In this document: in pieces, positions 33,001-41,891 of the stretch
Numbering within the stretch: position 1 is the stretch's first letter
How the letters are laid out: each line of letters begins with the position of its first letter
Virus record (IMG/VR): IMGVR_UViG_3300009149_000032
Coordinates: 1 to 64,000 of that record
Strand: one strand, 5' to 3'
Length of the DNA: 64,000 nt
Source: a virus
Notes under the pieces: model-generated
What the model was told of the DNA's origin: nothing
The model's database searches: none
What the model saw: only the letters and a program-made list of their open reading frames with translations
Position numbers and translations under genes: made by a program

Positions 33001-33914
33001 AGCGCACTAGACCAAAGCGAATGAGAAAAAAAGATAAGTCTGCTTATCTCGTTGATGGTGCAGGAAACCTTGTTAGAGGAAGCGGTCCACTTCCGACTCG
33101 AACAAATTATAGAGTACCTAAAGTAAACATGAAGCAGTTCTCTAAGAAAGATCCAAACCGTTCTATCTTTGTTTGGGTTAATACTTTTAACCGTCCAGAG
33201 GATCTCAAATGTTTACTGGGTGATATTTATAAGAACAAACGAGATCACAAGATAAAAGTTCTGGTTGTTGATGATGCTAGTACAGAAGATTACGATACAA
33301 CTCTGGATTCCTTCGCCGGGAAGTTGAATATCGAATATCATAAAATGGATCAAAACCACGGCAAGAAAAAGTATTGGAAACTCTGCACCTACGCTATGAA
33401 TGAAATCAAAGAGAATTCTGGATACGATTACTACGTTAAGATAGATGACGACGGTAGATTGGTTAATGGATTCTTTGATCGCTGCTGCAATATCTGGGAA
33501 AGTATAACTGATGTACGAAAGGTTTGTTTGAACTTCCGTCTGGATAGTAGAGAGGGTAAAGAGGTTTGGACTAATACCAGACCTGTCCTTGAGCAGCACG
33601 GAGGTATCAGCGTATATAAATCTCAGTGGGTTGATATGGATTTCTTCACAACTATCAATTTCTTCTCAGCACTCAGGTACAGACTCAATAAACCACCAGA
33701 TTCGAGATGGAGAAATCCTTGCGTATCTAGTGGAACCGGAAGTGATATAAGTAGGAGACTCACATCACTTGGCTATCATTTGTTTCTCACAACTCAATCT
33801 CTAGTCAAGCATGACGAGCATAATTCAAAAATGAATCCTAAAGAACGTGCAAAGAATCCTCTCATAACAAAACCTTTCACTGACAAAAATTATGGAGTTC
33901 GTAAAAATGGCTAA
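32997..33914 (+). CDS. GT-A family glycosyltransferase
   Basis: The 305-residue protein has a basic N-terminal extension (1-50), then a GT2-like domain: 'FVWVNTFNRPEDLKC', 'KVLVVDDASTEDYD', 'YYVKIDDDGRL' and 'KSQWVDMDFFTTINFF'. The last element is shared with the gene at 31709 ('TQWVDMNFVF'), so the two are probably paralogues. It is translated from an ATGA overlap. The sugar and acceptor are unknown. Confidence 0.68.
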   Translation: MKRTRPKRMRKKDKSAYLVDGAGNLVRGSGPLPTRTNYRVPKVNMKQFSKKDPNRSIFVWVNTFNRPEDLKCLLGDIYKNKRDHKIKVLVVDDASTEDYDTTLDSFAGKLNIEYHKMDQNHGKKKYWKLCTYAMNEIKENSGYDYYVKIDDDGRLVNGFFDRCCNIWESITDVRKVCLNFRLDSREGKEVWTNTRPVLEQHGGISVYKSQWVDMDFFTTINFFSALRYRLNKPPDSRWRNPCVSSGTGSDISRRLTSLGYHLFLTTQSLVKHDEHNSKMNPKERAKNPLITKPFTDKNYGVRKNG

Positions 33915-34611
33915 AGTTTATTTCGGAATGGCAACGTATCCTCCTCGAAAGAAATGTCTTAAGGAAGTCATTCCTAATATTCTACCGCAGTGTACTAAAC
34001 TTTTTGTATACCTGAATAAGTATACAGACGTTCCTAAGATTCTCATTCATCCAAAGATAAAAGTTATTATGGCAGAGAAGGAAGGTGAGTGTGGAGACAT
34101 TGGTAAGTTTCATTTCGTAGACAAGGTAGACGGATACTACTTTACTGTCGATGACGATCTAGTCTATCCTCCAAATTATGCACAGAGAATGATGAGAGCG
34201 GTTGATCATTACAGGCAACGTGCAGTCATAGGGGTTCATGGTTGTGTTCTCAATACGAGAAACATGTGGAACTACTATCGTTCCCGCAGTCTGACCAATT
34301 ATAGAGCAGCACTTGCTAAGGAAAAGAATGTTCATATCATCGGTACAGGCACAGCAGCATTCCACACTAGCACTCTAAAGATATCTAGAAAGTCTTTCCC
34401 TGTGGAAAACATGGCAGACATTTGGTTTGCAATTGAAGGTCAGAAGCAAAGAGTTCCTTTCATTTTAATATCACGACCTATGCGTTGGGTAAATGATTGT
34501 GCTACTGCCCCGCAGACTACTTCTATCTATCGTAAGAGTAAGAATAAAAGTCACGGTAAATACCAAACGAAAGTCATAAAAGAATATGGAAACTGGAAGA
34601 TCATCTCCTAA
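33907..34611 (+). CDS. Glycosyltransferase with DDD motif
   Basis: The 234-residue protein opens with 'VYFGMATYPPRKKCLKEVI', has 'YYFTVDDDLVYPPNY' (near 78-92) as a metal-binding motif, and ends with an acceptor-side 'IWFAIEGQKQRVPFI' segment. ATG 33907 is chosen because GGAG lies nine bases upstream; another ATG lies five codons earlier. Related proteins are annotated as family 2-like transferases. Substrates are unknown. Confidence 0.65.
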   Translation: MAKVYFGMATYPPRKKCLKEVIPNILPQCTKLFVYLNKYTDVPKILIHPKIKVIMAEKEGECGDIGKFHFVDKVDGYYFTVDDDLVYPPNYAQRMMRAVDHYRQRAVIGVHGCVLNTRNMWNYYRSRSLTNYRAALAKEKNVHIIGTGTAAFHTSTLKISRKSFPVENMADIWFAIEGQKQRVPFILISRPMRWVNDCATAPQTTSIYRKSKNKSHGKYQTKVIKEYGNWKIIS

Positions 34612-35302
34612 GATAGCCATTATGGTTGTCGCTAACAATGTCTCGAAGGATGTCCTTAAACGATTCCTCTGGGCATGTGAGAAGTCTGAAAAGGTTTTAC
34701 CTTTCGATGTTATAGTTGGGAACCATAGAGAACCTGAACAGAAGTTTCACAAGACTGTTATCTTGAATGATATGCTCCGCTCGTATAAAGGTAAGTACGA
34801 AGTATTGGTACAGACTGATATTGATATGCTAGTTCCACCTCGATTGATTACTGATACGTATAGATACTGTCTACGATCCAACGATTGCTACCACTGCAAT
34901 TATTATTTGATTGAACCTAAGGAACTTAAAGATAAACTCTACAAAGATATACCTTGGAATAAAATTCAACAGAGGCAAGTCAGGGCAGCATCGGGATCTT
35001 GGAACGGTCTATGTTCTAGAATGTGGAGCGAGTCTGGTGGATTCTGTGAAGCGATTTCTCTCTTAGGTGGTCCTGACTCAGAGTTCTATATGAGAACAAG
35101 GAAGAAAAATATCAGGTGGTATATCACAAGTAAGTTTGTATTAGATCACGTAAATCATCCGAGAAGAAAGGTTAAGAAGCAAGGTAAGAAGAATTTAAGT
35201 ATTGCTAGAAAGTATCCTCGTGATTACAATTGGCTAAAGAATCGTAACAACAATGTTGGTTCAACTAAGATTAAGATTTATTCTTTTAGGGGTAACAAGT
35301 GA
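34586..35302 (+). CDS. Glycosyltransferase, tandem family copy 1
   Basis: The 238-residue protein shares its layout with the next two genes: 'AIMVVANNVSKD', 'VLVQTDIDMLVPPRLI' (DxD near 93), 'SWNGLCSRMWSESGGF' and 'DSEFYMRTRKKNIRW'. The latter resembles the C-terminal galactosyltransferase domain seen in two-domain GT2/GT7 enzymes. The gene overlaps the previous one by 26 bases. Tandem duplication is evident from the motif order; each copy may add a sugar to a different acceptor. Confidence 0.65.
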   Translation: METGRSSPKIAIMVVANNVSKDVLKRFLWACEKSEKVLPFDVIVGNHREPEQKFHKTVILNDMLRSYKGKYEVLVQTDIDMLVPPRLITDTYRYCLRSNDCYHCNYYLIEPKELKDKLYKDIPWNKIQQRQVRAASGSWNGLCSRMWSESGGFCEAISLLGGPDSEFYMRTRKKNIRWYITSKFVLDHVNHPRRKVKKQGKKNLSIARKYPRDYNWLKNRNNNVGSTKIKIYSFRGNK

Positions 35303-35973
35303 AGAAGAAGAAGAAGAAGAAGAAGAAAGATATAGCCATAATCGTAGCAGCAAAAGGAATCGATCCTGCGTGGGTTGATCGGTTCAAGGATAGCATTGTA
35401 AAGTCTAATCCTAAACACTCAGTCGATATCATGATCGGGCAAGGTAAGGATAAGAAGTTTTACAAGACGAGAATTATAAATCACCTTATCAGAAAATGTA
35501 TGCCGCTATACAAAGTTATTATCCAGACTGATATCGATTTACTAATTCCTCCCCTTCTAATTGACAGAACTTACAGAGCGTTAATGAATCAACCTAACAA
35601 TGGATTCCATCATCACTTGAGATACATTGAACCAGAGGAAGTCAAAGGAAAGGCATATAAAGATTATCCTTGGTACAGGTGGGTTAATCTTAAATCATCC
35701 TTCTGTTCTGGTTGTTGGAATGGTATGTTAAGTAATACTTGGGCAAAGAGTAGAGGGTACAACGAAGATATGTTTGCTTGGGGTAGTGAAGACACGGAGT
35801 TCTACAACCGATCCAGAAGACTTGGTATTCGGTGGATCAACTGCAAAGATCTTGGTCTAGTTCATATCAGTCACCCACGAAGAACAAAGCGCAGAGCGCA
35901 AGAGAATTTTAAACTTGGCAATATGTACTCCGATAAAACAAATTGGTTAACCGGCGATCTTCATAAAAAATAG
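35299..35973 (+). CDS. Glycosyltransferase, tandem family copy 2
   Basis: This 224-residue paralogue has 'AIIVAAKGIDP', 'VIIQTDIDLLIPPLLI' (DxD near 78), 'GCWNGMLSNTWAKSRGYNED' and 'SEDTEFYNRSRRLGIRW'. It begins at GTG (AGGGG upstream, overlapping the previous stop) and its N-terminus is a run of nine lysines encoded by an AAG repeat, which is unusual. Function is as for its neighbours; substrate unknown. Confidence 0.65.
   Translation: MKKKKKKKKKDIAIIVAAKGIDPAWVDRFKDSIVKSNPKHSVDIMIGQGKDKKFYKTRIINHLIRKCMPLYKVIIQTDIDLLIPPLLIDRTYRALMNQPNNGFHHHLRYIEPEEVKGKAYKDYPWYRWVNLKSSFCSGCWNGMLSNTWAKSRGYNEDMFAWGSEDTEFYNRSRRLGIRWINCKDLGLVHISHPRRTKRRAQENFKLGNMYSDKTNWLTGDLHKK
35302..35328 (+). repeat. AAG trinucleotide repeat encoding poly-lysine
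   Basis: Nine consecutive AAG codons follow the GTG start of the copy 2 glycosyltransferase. Length change by whole units would alter the Lys tract without shifting the frame. Confidence 0.8.
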
Positions 35974-35982
35974 GAGTGTAGT

Positions 35983-36645
35983 ATGAAGAAGGTAGCAATA
36001 ATGGCAGTGGCACAAAACATCCCACTGGAAACTAGGAATAGATTCTCAGAAAGTATTCGCTTGTCGAACCCTTCAGTATCATGTGATGTGTATCTTCTTG
36101 GAGCAAAGAAACCTCGGAAGAAGAAACAACCATTTAACAAGTCGAAACTTCTTAACAAGGGAATAAAAAAGTTAGTCCCTTTGGGATACGATGTAATCAT
36201 TCAAGCAGATATTGATCTGATAGTTCCTCCGGGACTTATAGACAAGACATACGAGATTGCAATGAGTAAGCGTATCTGTTTCTATAATTGCCACAGACGT
36301 ATCGACCCTGTAGATCTTCCTAATCTTCCTTCCGATTACAGTTCAATGGATTGGAAGAAGTATATGTCGTTTAAGTGGGAAGCAGCAAACGGTTGTTGGA
36401 ATGGGTTGCAGGGAAAGTATTGGATGGATACTGGTGGATACAACGAAGATATGATTGAATGGGGTAAAGAGGATGACGATTGGAGAAGACGAGCAGCAAA
36501 GTTTGGGAAGATTCCTTTTAAGAACTGGAATAAATTCTGTCTCATACATTACAATCACGAAATAAGAACTAAGGATTTCAGAAAGCGAAACAGACAATGT
36601 GAAATCCGTAGCCTTAATAAGGGGAAGTGGAATTGGCTAACGTAG
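35983..36645 (+). CDS. Glycosyltransferase, tandem family copy 3
   Basis: The 220-residue third copy keeps the same order: 'AIMAVAQNIPLET', 'VIIQADIDLIVPPGLI' (DxD near 76), 'GCWNGLQGKYWMDTGGYNED' and 'GKEDDDWRRRAAKFGKI'. The start is a clear ATG after AGGAG. The three copies differ enough to be old duplications. Substrate unknown. Confidence 0.65.
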   Translation: MKKVAIMAVAQNIPLETRNRFSESIRLSNPSVSCDVYLLGAKKPRKKKQPFNKSKLLNKGIKKLVPLGYDVIIQADIDLIVPPGLIDKTYEIAMSKRICFYNCHRRIDPVDLPNLPSDYSSMDWKKYMSFKWEAANGCWNGLQGKYWMDTGGYNEDMIEWGKEDDDWRRRAAKFGKIPFKNWNKFCLIHYNHEIRTKDFRKRNRQCEIRSLNKGKWNWLT

Positions 36646-37358
36646 TTTTCGGACCATACCTCACGAAGAGACTTAAGTTTCATCAACACGATTCCTCCAA
36701 TGGTGGTAAGGGTGGAGCGAAACCCAATGACTATAACCAAATGAAGAATTGGTATGAGAGTGTTAAGAAATGCAATCTCAACGGAGTTATCTTACACAAT
36801 GAATGCTCCCCGGAATTCATCAAGAAGTTTTCAACAGAGAAGATATCATTCTTTAACTGGGAAAAGAAACACAGACCTTCTTATAATGATGAAAGATTCT
36901 ATGCGTACCACGAGTATCTAGTATGTCATCCTAAGGTTGAGAGAGTATTCTTCACAGACCTTTTCGATGTTAGGTTCTGTGCTAATCCATTTAAACTTAT
37001 GGAGAAGAATCCTGAACATGATTTATTCTTTGGTGAAGAGTTGATGAGTAAGTCAAGTTCGAGATGGATGGTTAGGAAGTGTAGAGAGATGAAGTTGCAA
37101 TTGATTACTGGTGGGTATCATCCCGGTCAAGTAATATACAATGCAGGAATCATCGGAGGTAAGCGAAAGCATATTCTCAATCTCTTGATAGATATGAAAT
37201 CTATTTTCGATAAGATACATCCAAGATATAATGCGAATATGCCTGTCTTCAATTTCGCTGCATCTAGAACTCCGAGTAAAATCTTTAGTGGTCCTCCGCT
37301 GCATAATAAATTCAGGTCCAACAAAGTTCCAGAGGGAACTTATATCAAACATAAGTAG
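36633..37358 (+). CDS. Putative glycosyltransferase
   Basis: The roughly 241-residue protein has a probable metal site in 'RVFFTDLFDVRF' (near 104-115) and 'NAGIIGGKRKHILNLL' (near 168-183), patterns seen in nucleotide-diphospho-sugar transferases. The start is uncertain: TTG 36633 lies eight bases after GGGG, whereas GTG 36627 lies too close to the same signal. It overlaps copy 3 by about 13 bases. Substrate unknown. Confidence 0.55.
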   Translation: MANVVFGPYLTKRLKFHQHDSSNGGKGGAKPNDYNQMKNWYESVKKCNLNGVILHNECSPEFIKKFSTEKISFFNWEKKHRPSYNDERFYAYHEYLVCHPKVERVFFTDLFDVRFCANPFKLMEKNPEHDLFFGEELMSKSSSRWMVRKCREMKLQLITGGYHPGQVIYNAGIIGGKRKHILNLLIDMKSIFDKIHPRYNANMPVFNFAASRTPSKIFSGPPLHNKFRSNKVPEGTYIKHK

Positions 37359-37366
37359 GAGAGCAT

Positions 37367-38167
37367 ATGAATATTGTAAATCTATTACCCAAGCATTTCA
37401 TTGAGCATGAATACTTTAACATTATGTACAAGCACTTCGATCCAAAAGTATTTGAAGGTAAGACTATCTATGCATCTCATAATTATAACGAACTTCCTAG
37501 CTACGGAAGAAACGTTATCGCCATACTGACTGCAGGTAATGAGAGAGCAATCCCTCCGAAGTATAAGGACAAGGTTGGTCTTGTATTCAAACATCATCTG
37601 AACGCTAACAATGTAGGGAATGTCTATCATATTCCTCTCACATACGTACAGGGATTCAATGCAACAGATGCTATACCGATACTCAAGAGAAAATATGATG
37701 TAGTATTCATTGGTAGAACCTGCAAGAGAAAAGATATGTGGACAAACGCTTTGCAGTGGAGAGATAGAAACCCCTCCAAGAATTGTCTCCTGATTGATTC
37801 TGGTCAGAGATTCATGGGAGTTAAGGGTGGTATGGGAATCAAAAAGTATTCAGAGTATATGAAAGACGCTAAGATTGTTTTGAGTCCTAAGGGAATGGTT
37901 CGTGCTGAGTGTCTCCGATTCTCTGAGGCAGTTAAGGTTGCTAGTGCTATTGTCGCTTGCCCTCACCCTATGAAGGTAAGATCATTTAAGAACTGCCCTG
38001 CATCCTACGTAACTAACTGGAATGAACTGGGAGGTATTCTGGATTCTTATACAGATGAGAAGTTACAAAGGGTACACAATAAAATGAAACTCTGTTGGAG
38101 AGACTACTTCTCTCCTGAGTCTATCGGAAAGTATATCTCAAAGGTAACTAAATCGATCCTATGCTAA
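37367..38167 (+). CDS. Exostosin-like/GT-B glycosyltransferase
   Basis: The 266-residue protein resembles the C-terminal donor-binding half of GT-B exostosin-like enzymes. Supporting segments are 'YDVVFIGRTCKRKDMW' (near 110), 'YSEYMKDAKIVLSPKG' and 'RFSEAVKVASAIVACPHP' (near 185-202). It differs in fold from the GT-A neighbours, so it likely adds another linkage to the same glycan. It starts at ATG after AGGAG and its end overlaps the sulfotransferase gene. Confidence 0.6.
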   Translation: MNIVNLLPKHFIEHEYFNIMYKHFDPKVFEGKTIYASHNYNELPSYGRNVIAILTAGNERAIPPKYKDKVGLVFKHHLNANNVGNVYHIPLTYVQGFNATDAIPILKRKYDVVFIGRTCKRKDMWTNALQWRDRNPSKNCLLIDSGQRFMGVKGGMGIKKYSEYMKDAKIVLSPKGMVRAECLRFSEAVKVASAIVACPHPMKVRSFKNCPASYVTNWNELGGILDSYTDEKLQRVHNKMKLCWRDYFSPESIGKYISKVTKSILC

Positions 38168-38745
38168 GAATAATACAAGTACGAATACCAAAGACTGCTA
38201 CGACTTCTATTGAAGCGGCACTTAAGTTTATGAGGAATAAGAATCTCTTAACCCTTAAACCACATGGTCACGACCAAACTCCTGCAATACTTAGACAGTA
38301 CACAGCAGAAGTGAAAAAGAAAGCAATAGTGCTTGCCTCTGTCCGTAATCCTTTTGATAGATTGGTCAGTGCATATCAATACATTGTCCAGTTCAAAAAG
38401 GATAAGAGGAATAAAGAGTTGAAGTATGTTTTCGATTATCCATCCTTCAGGGACTTCGCAATTGATCTCCCCAAGATATTCGAGAAGAATCAATTCTTTC
38501 ATCCTCATACGAGATGGTTGTATAATGGAGAGAAGAAACTCTACAATTTTCTCATTCGATATGAATCACTTGAGGGAGATTGGAATAGATTCCTTAAGGA
38601 ATATAAGTTATCACCTATGCCTCTACCAGTACAGCGGAAGACAAAGAGGAAGAGTTGGAGAAATTATTATGACGATGAGAGTATGAAGGTAGTTCACAAA
38701 GTTTACGAGGAAGACTTTAGGAGGTTAAAATACGATGGCAATTAG
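38161..38745 (+). CDS. PAPS-dependent sulfotransferase (copy 1)
   Basis: The 194-residue protein carries both PAPS-binding elements of family 2 sulfotransferases. The 5'-phosphosulfate loop is 'VRIPKTATTSIEAAL' (7-21) and the 3'-phosphate site is 'LASVRNPFDRLVSAYQY' (about 58-74). It would move sulfate from PAPS to a carbohydrate hydroxyl. PAPS must come from the host. Sulfotransferases are rare in phages, and this one lies among glycosyltransferases. The ribosome site is weak; the ATG overlaps the previous stop. Confidence 0.75.
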   Translation: MLRIIQVRIPKTATTSIEAALKFMRNKNLLTLKPHGHDQTPAILRQYTAEVKKKAIVLASVRNPFDRLVSAYQYIVQFKKDKRNKELKYVFDYPSFRDFAIDLPKIFEKNQFFHPHTRWLYNGEKKLYNFLIRYESLEGDWNRFLKEYKLSPMPLPVQRKTKRKSWRNYYDDESMKVVHKVYEEDFRRLKYDGN

Positions 38746-39319
38746 TCCTGCTAATATAGATCTTATACCACAAGGAGTAAAATTTCTTGGAGTAACGTTC
38801 AAGGATGTTTGGGTTGGTGAACTTGGTAATATAAATATTCGCCAATTAAAATGTACAGCAAAGTCGTGGTTCAAGAAGAAAGGTTCTAAGCATACAAGTT
38901 TTGATATCAATGGTAAGGATGGAGCGATTGCTGTAGATCTATGCAAACCAATCCCTGACAAGTATAAGAACAAGTTCAATATGGTTACGAACTTTGGTAC
39001 AACTGAACACGTTGAAGATCAGACACAGGTATTCAGAAACATACACGATATGACCACAGTGGGTGGAGTTATGATTCATTCTGTTCCCCTTCATGGTTAC
39101 TGGAAAGGTCATTGTCCATTTCGATACACAGCAAAGTTTCCTCCAATGCTTTCAGGATTGAATGGATACTCACTTAAGTTTCAAGAGATAAGGGATAGGT
39201 GGAAAGAAAAGCTATTGAATTTTATCGTACAGAAAACCAGTAATGAATTCGTGGCGATAGATCTTTCTGCTATCACCGTATCAAAAAAATACAAGAAGAA
39301 TACAGACAATTTGTTTTAG
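38735..39319 (+). CDS. Class I methyltransferase-like protein
   Basis: The 194-residue protein has the second half of a type 11 methyltransferase pattern: 'NMVTNFGTTEHVEDQTQVF' (near 89-107) followed by 'VGGVMIHSVPLHGYW'. A normal Gly-rich SAM loop is not clear at the N-terminus, so the enzyme may be divergent or inactive. GGAGG lies ten bases upstream of the ATG. Position suggests methylation of a sugar in the same pathway. Confidence 0.55.
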   Translation: MAISPANIDLIPQGVKFLGVTFKDVWVGELGNINIRQLKCTAKSWFKKKGSKHTSFDINGKDGAIAVDLCKPIPDKYKNKFNMVTNFGTTEHVEDQTQVFRNIHDMTTVGGVMIHSVPLHGYWKGHCPFRYTAKFPPMLSGLNGYSLKFQEIRDRWKEKLLNFIVQKTSNEFVAIDLSAITVSKKYKKNTDNLF

Positions 39320-39327
39320 GATACACC

Positions 39328-40092
39328 ATGATTAATCTTTATGCTGCTAAGTGGATCAAGACTGTCAGAAACTTTGGCGATACTGTAAATCCATTTCTTG
39401 TAACCTCGCTCACTGGGAAACCTTCTCAATTCACATTGAATAGGAAAGTGAAAAGGTATATGGTTTCTGGGAGCGTTCTCCACCACGCAGATAAGAATTG
39501 CGAAGTCTGGGGTTCAGGGTTGATATCATACAACGCCATACCAATCCGCAAGCCAAAAGTATTCTATGCTGTGAGGGGTCCGAGGACTCATCTCATGCTG
39601 AAGGAACATAGGATAGTTACTCCAGAAGTTTACGGAGATCCTGTCTTACTTTTCCCTCGCATATATAATCCTACTGTAGAAAAGAAATATGAGGTAGGAA
39701 TTATCCCACACTATGCTGATAAAGATTCTTTGTGGGTTAAGAAAGTTTCTAAAAACAAAAATGTTAAGGTAATAGATATACAACATAAGAACTTTAAAGA
39801 AATGATTAACGATGTATTGAGTTGTAACATAATCCTATCCAGTTCGCTTCACGGAGTTGTAATTGGAGACGCTTACAATGTTCCTTCACACTGGATAAGT
39901 TTATCAGAGAAGGTTAAGGGTAAGGGTTTTAAGTTCGCTGACTACTATGCTTCTGTAAATAGATTCTGTTTTCTAAGAACTGTATCAGAAGAAACTCGTC
40001 TGAGTAGTATCCTTAACGGTTTTGATAATTACGAAGTCGATATAGATTTAGAACCTCTCATAAAGTCTTGTCCGTTTGGAGAAATCAAATGA
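39328..40092 (+). CDS. Polysaccharide pyruvyltransferase
   Basis: The 254-residue protein matches the CsaB/WcaK-type pyruvyltransferase family. Its segments are 'NFGDTVNPFLV' (N-terminal), 'VWGSGLIS', 'YAVRGPRTHLML', 'VYGDPVLLFP', 'VGIIPHYADKD' and 'IILSSSLHGVVIGDAYNVP' (near 170-190). These enzymes add pyruvate ketals to surface polysaccharides using phosphoenolpyruvate. It gives the island an acidic, non-sugar modification beside sulfate. The stop overlaps the next start by ATGA. Confidence 0.78.
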   Translation: MINLYAAKWIKTVRNFGDTVNPFLVTSLTGKPSQFTLNRKVKRYMVSGSVLHHADKNCEVWGSGLISYNAIPIRKPKVFYAVRGPRTHLMLKEHRIVTPEVYGDPVLLFPRIYNPTVEKKYEVGIIPHYADKDSLWVKKVSKNKNVKVIDIQHKNFKEMINDVLSCNIILSSSLHGVVIGDAYNVPSHWISLSEKVKGKGFKFADYYASVNRFCFLRTVSEETRLSSILNGFDNYEVDIDLEPLIKSCPFGEIK

Positions 40093-41262
40093 AGATAGTA
40101 AGTTTCTATCATGACGTAGCGAGTAAGAAGTATTTTTTATGACCACTCAATAAGATTAACAAAGCAGTGTAAGTCTCTCGGATTAGACTACCACATTGTT
40201 CACAGAGACTTTGGTAAGTCGTGGATAGATAATGTCCGACCAATAGGAAATAGAGTTGTGTCTATACTATACTACGCAAAACCTAAAGGAGTAACTTCGA
40301 GAGCGATCTATGATGAAGTGGTTGGTAGATTTTATAATCCAATCTTCTTGAATGTAACGGGGATAAGAAACATACTCAATGATATCAAACAGTACAGTCC
40401 TGAACAGATATGGGTATCCTCCGACTGTCTAGAAAGTATGTCTCACAAAGCAAGAGTGATTCGAAATATGAAAATCCCCGTTGTCAATCTAAATATAAAG
40501 GAACGGTCACAAAAGAACCACGCTATTTATAAGAGAGTCAATCAGATACTCATTGAAGCAAACCTCCCCTTAACAAAGTACAAGGGTGAGGTAAAGCCAT
40601 TATTCTTTTTAATGATTGACAAATGTATCTCTGAGTATCTAGAAGCGAATGACTCTATAAAAGATATCAACCGCAAGTATCCTCTAGTTGTTATATCGTC
40701 TGGGTTGAACCAAGCAGCAATTGAAAAGCATCTTCCTGAATGTATATTTATTGATTCGAAGAAGAACTCATTTCCACATAAGCTGAAATTATTCCTAGAG
40801 TATATCAACCATAGGAATATAAACTATAACATTGCGTTCAGATTAGATATGGATTGTATTATATTTGATGTTGAGAGATTAATTGAAATGGGTAAGTATA
40901 TTGTGGGGAGAAAAGTTCTGGTTGGTAATCTGAAAAAAGCAACAGGTTCATACGTTATAAAGTGGTTTGGTCGTCACGGAGGATATATTCGTGGTGGATG
41001 CAATATGACAACAAAGGAATCGCTAGATTCTATCAAACAGTTTAACGATGAAGATTTTAAACCGCAAGACTTTGACGCTTGCTATAATATAATTCTAGCT
41101 AGATTTGGTGTGCAACAATTAGGTCTTCCTATATTCGAATTCAATGAGAGATATCAAGGTCAGCATCCGGCATGGCACCCGATCAAGTTGAAAACTGTAG
41201 GAAGGATGGAACTCTTTAAACAGCACAACGATTTGTATAACTCACAGGAGAAAGCATCGTGA
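40089..41262 (+). pseudogene. Glycosyltransferase interrupted by a +1 shift at a T6 run
   Basis: The gene starts at ATG 40089 (ATGA overlap with the pyruvyltransferase). The first 16 codons then hit a TGA just after a T6 run at 40133-40138. Removing one T joins this start to the long frame that runs to 41262 and gives a continuous 390-residue protein. The missing bridge reads 'YFYDHSIRLTKQCKSLGLDY' and continues to 'RVVSILYYAK'. The downstream part has a DxD in 'FRLDMDCIIF' and 'GGYIRGGCNM', typical of nucleotide-sugar transferases. A sequencing error, a real mutation, phase variation or programmed +1 shifting could each explain it. Confidence 0.8.
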
Positions 41263-41891
41263 AGCAACTAAAGGTGGATTCATATAAAGAGTATGTTAAA
41301 CTTCAGACCAAAGGTAATAAAGCGAAGTTGAAGAAGAATAAAAATCTTCACGGTATTAAGAATGAAGAGATTGATTTCGTTACGAAGTATGTTAAAAAGA
41401 ATATCCCAGAGGCAACGTTTGGGATCTGCCACGGTGTACGAAATGGTTGGGAAGTTTGTGAACTTCGAAAATCTCTTGACATAGATATTATCGGGACAGA
41501 CATATCATCGACAGCAGTAGAGTTTGAACATGTTATCCAACACGACTTCCATAAGATTAAACCTGAGTGGTTGGGTAGCGTTGATTTTATTATGACAAAC
41601 TCACTAGATCATTCTTATGACCCTGCAATGGCTATTGACCAGTGGATGAGTTGTGTTAAAGATACAGGAAGGTTATTTCTTATCTGGATGAAAACACACA
41701 ACGAAAGTTTCCTCCGAGAAGGAAGCGATGATCTCTTCGGTGCGAATAGACCTGAGTATAAAGATTTGATTGAGAAGAAGTATTGTCTTGAAGAGATGAA
41801 ACCTATTCGAGTTCTCAACCACGGAGTCCGTTATATATTTATAGTTAAACATAGGAGAGAATCTAATGGCAATGGTATCGAAGTCTCATAA
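41259..41891 (+). CDS. Class I SAM-dependent methyltransferase
   Basis: The 210-residue protein has a SAM-binding pattern: motif I-like 'FGICHGVRNGWEV' (near 54-66), acidic 'DIIGTDISSTAVE' (near 76-88) and 'VDFIMTNSLDHSYDPAMAID' (near 108-127). It probably methylates a small molecule or sugar. It starts at GTG behind AGGAG, overlapping the previous stop, and overlaps the following sulfotransferase gene by 26 bases. Acceptor unknown. Confidence 0.6.
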   Translation: MKQLKVDSYKEYVKLQTKGNKAKLKKNKNLHGIKNEEIDFVTKYVKKNIPEATFGICHGVRNGWEVCELRKSLDIDIIGTDISSTAVEFEHVIQHDFHKIKPEWLGSVDFIMTNSLDHSYDPAMAIDQWMSCVKDTGRLFLIWMKTHNESFLREGSDDLFGANRPEYKDLIEKKYCLEEMKPIRVLNHGVRYIFIVKHRRESNGNGIEVS

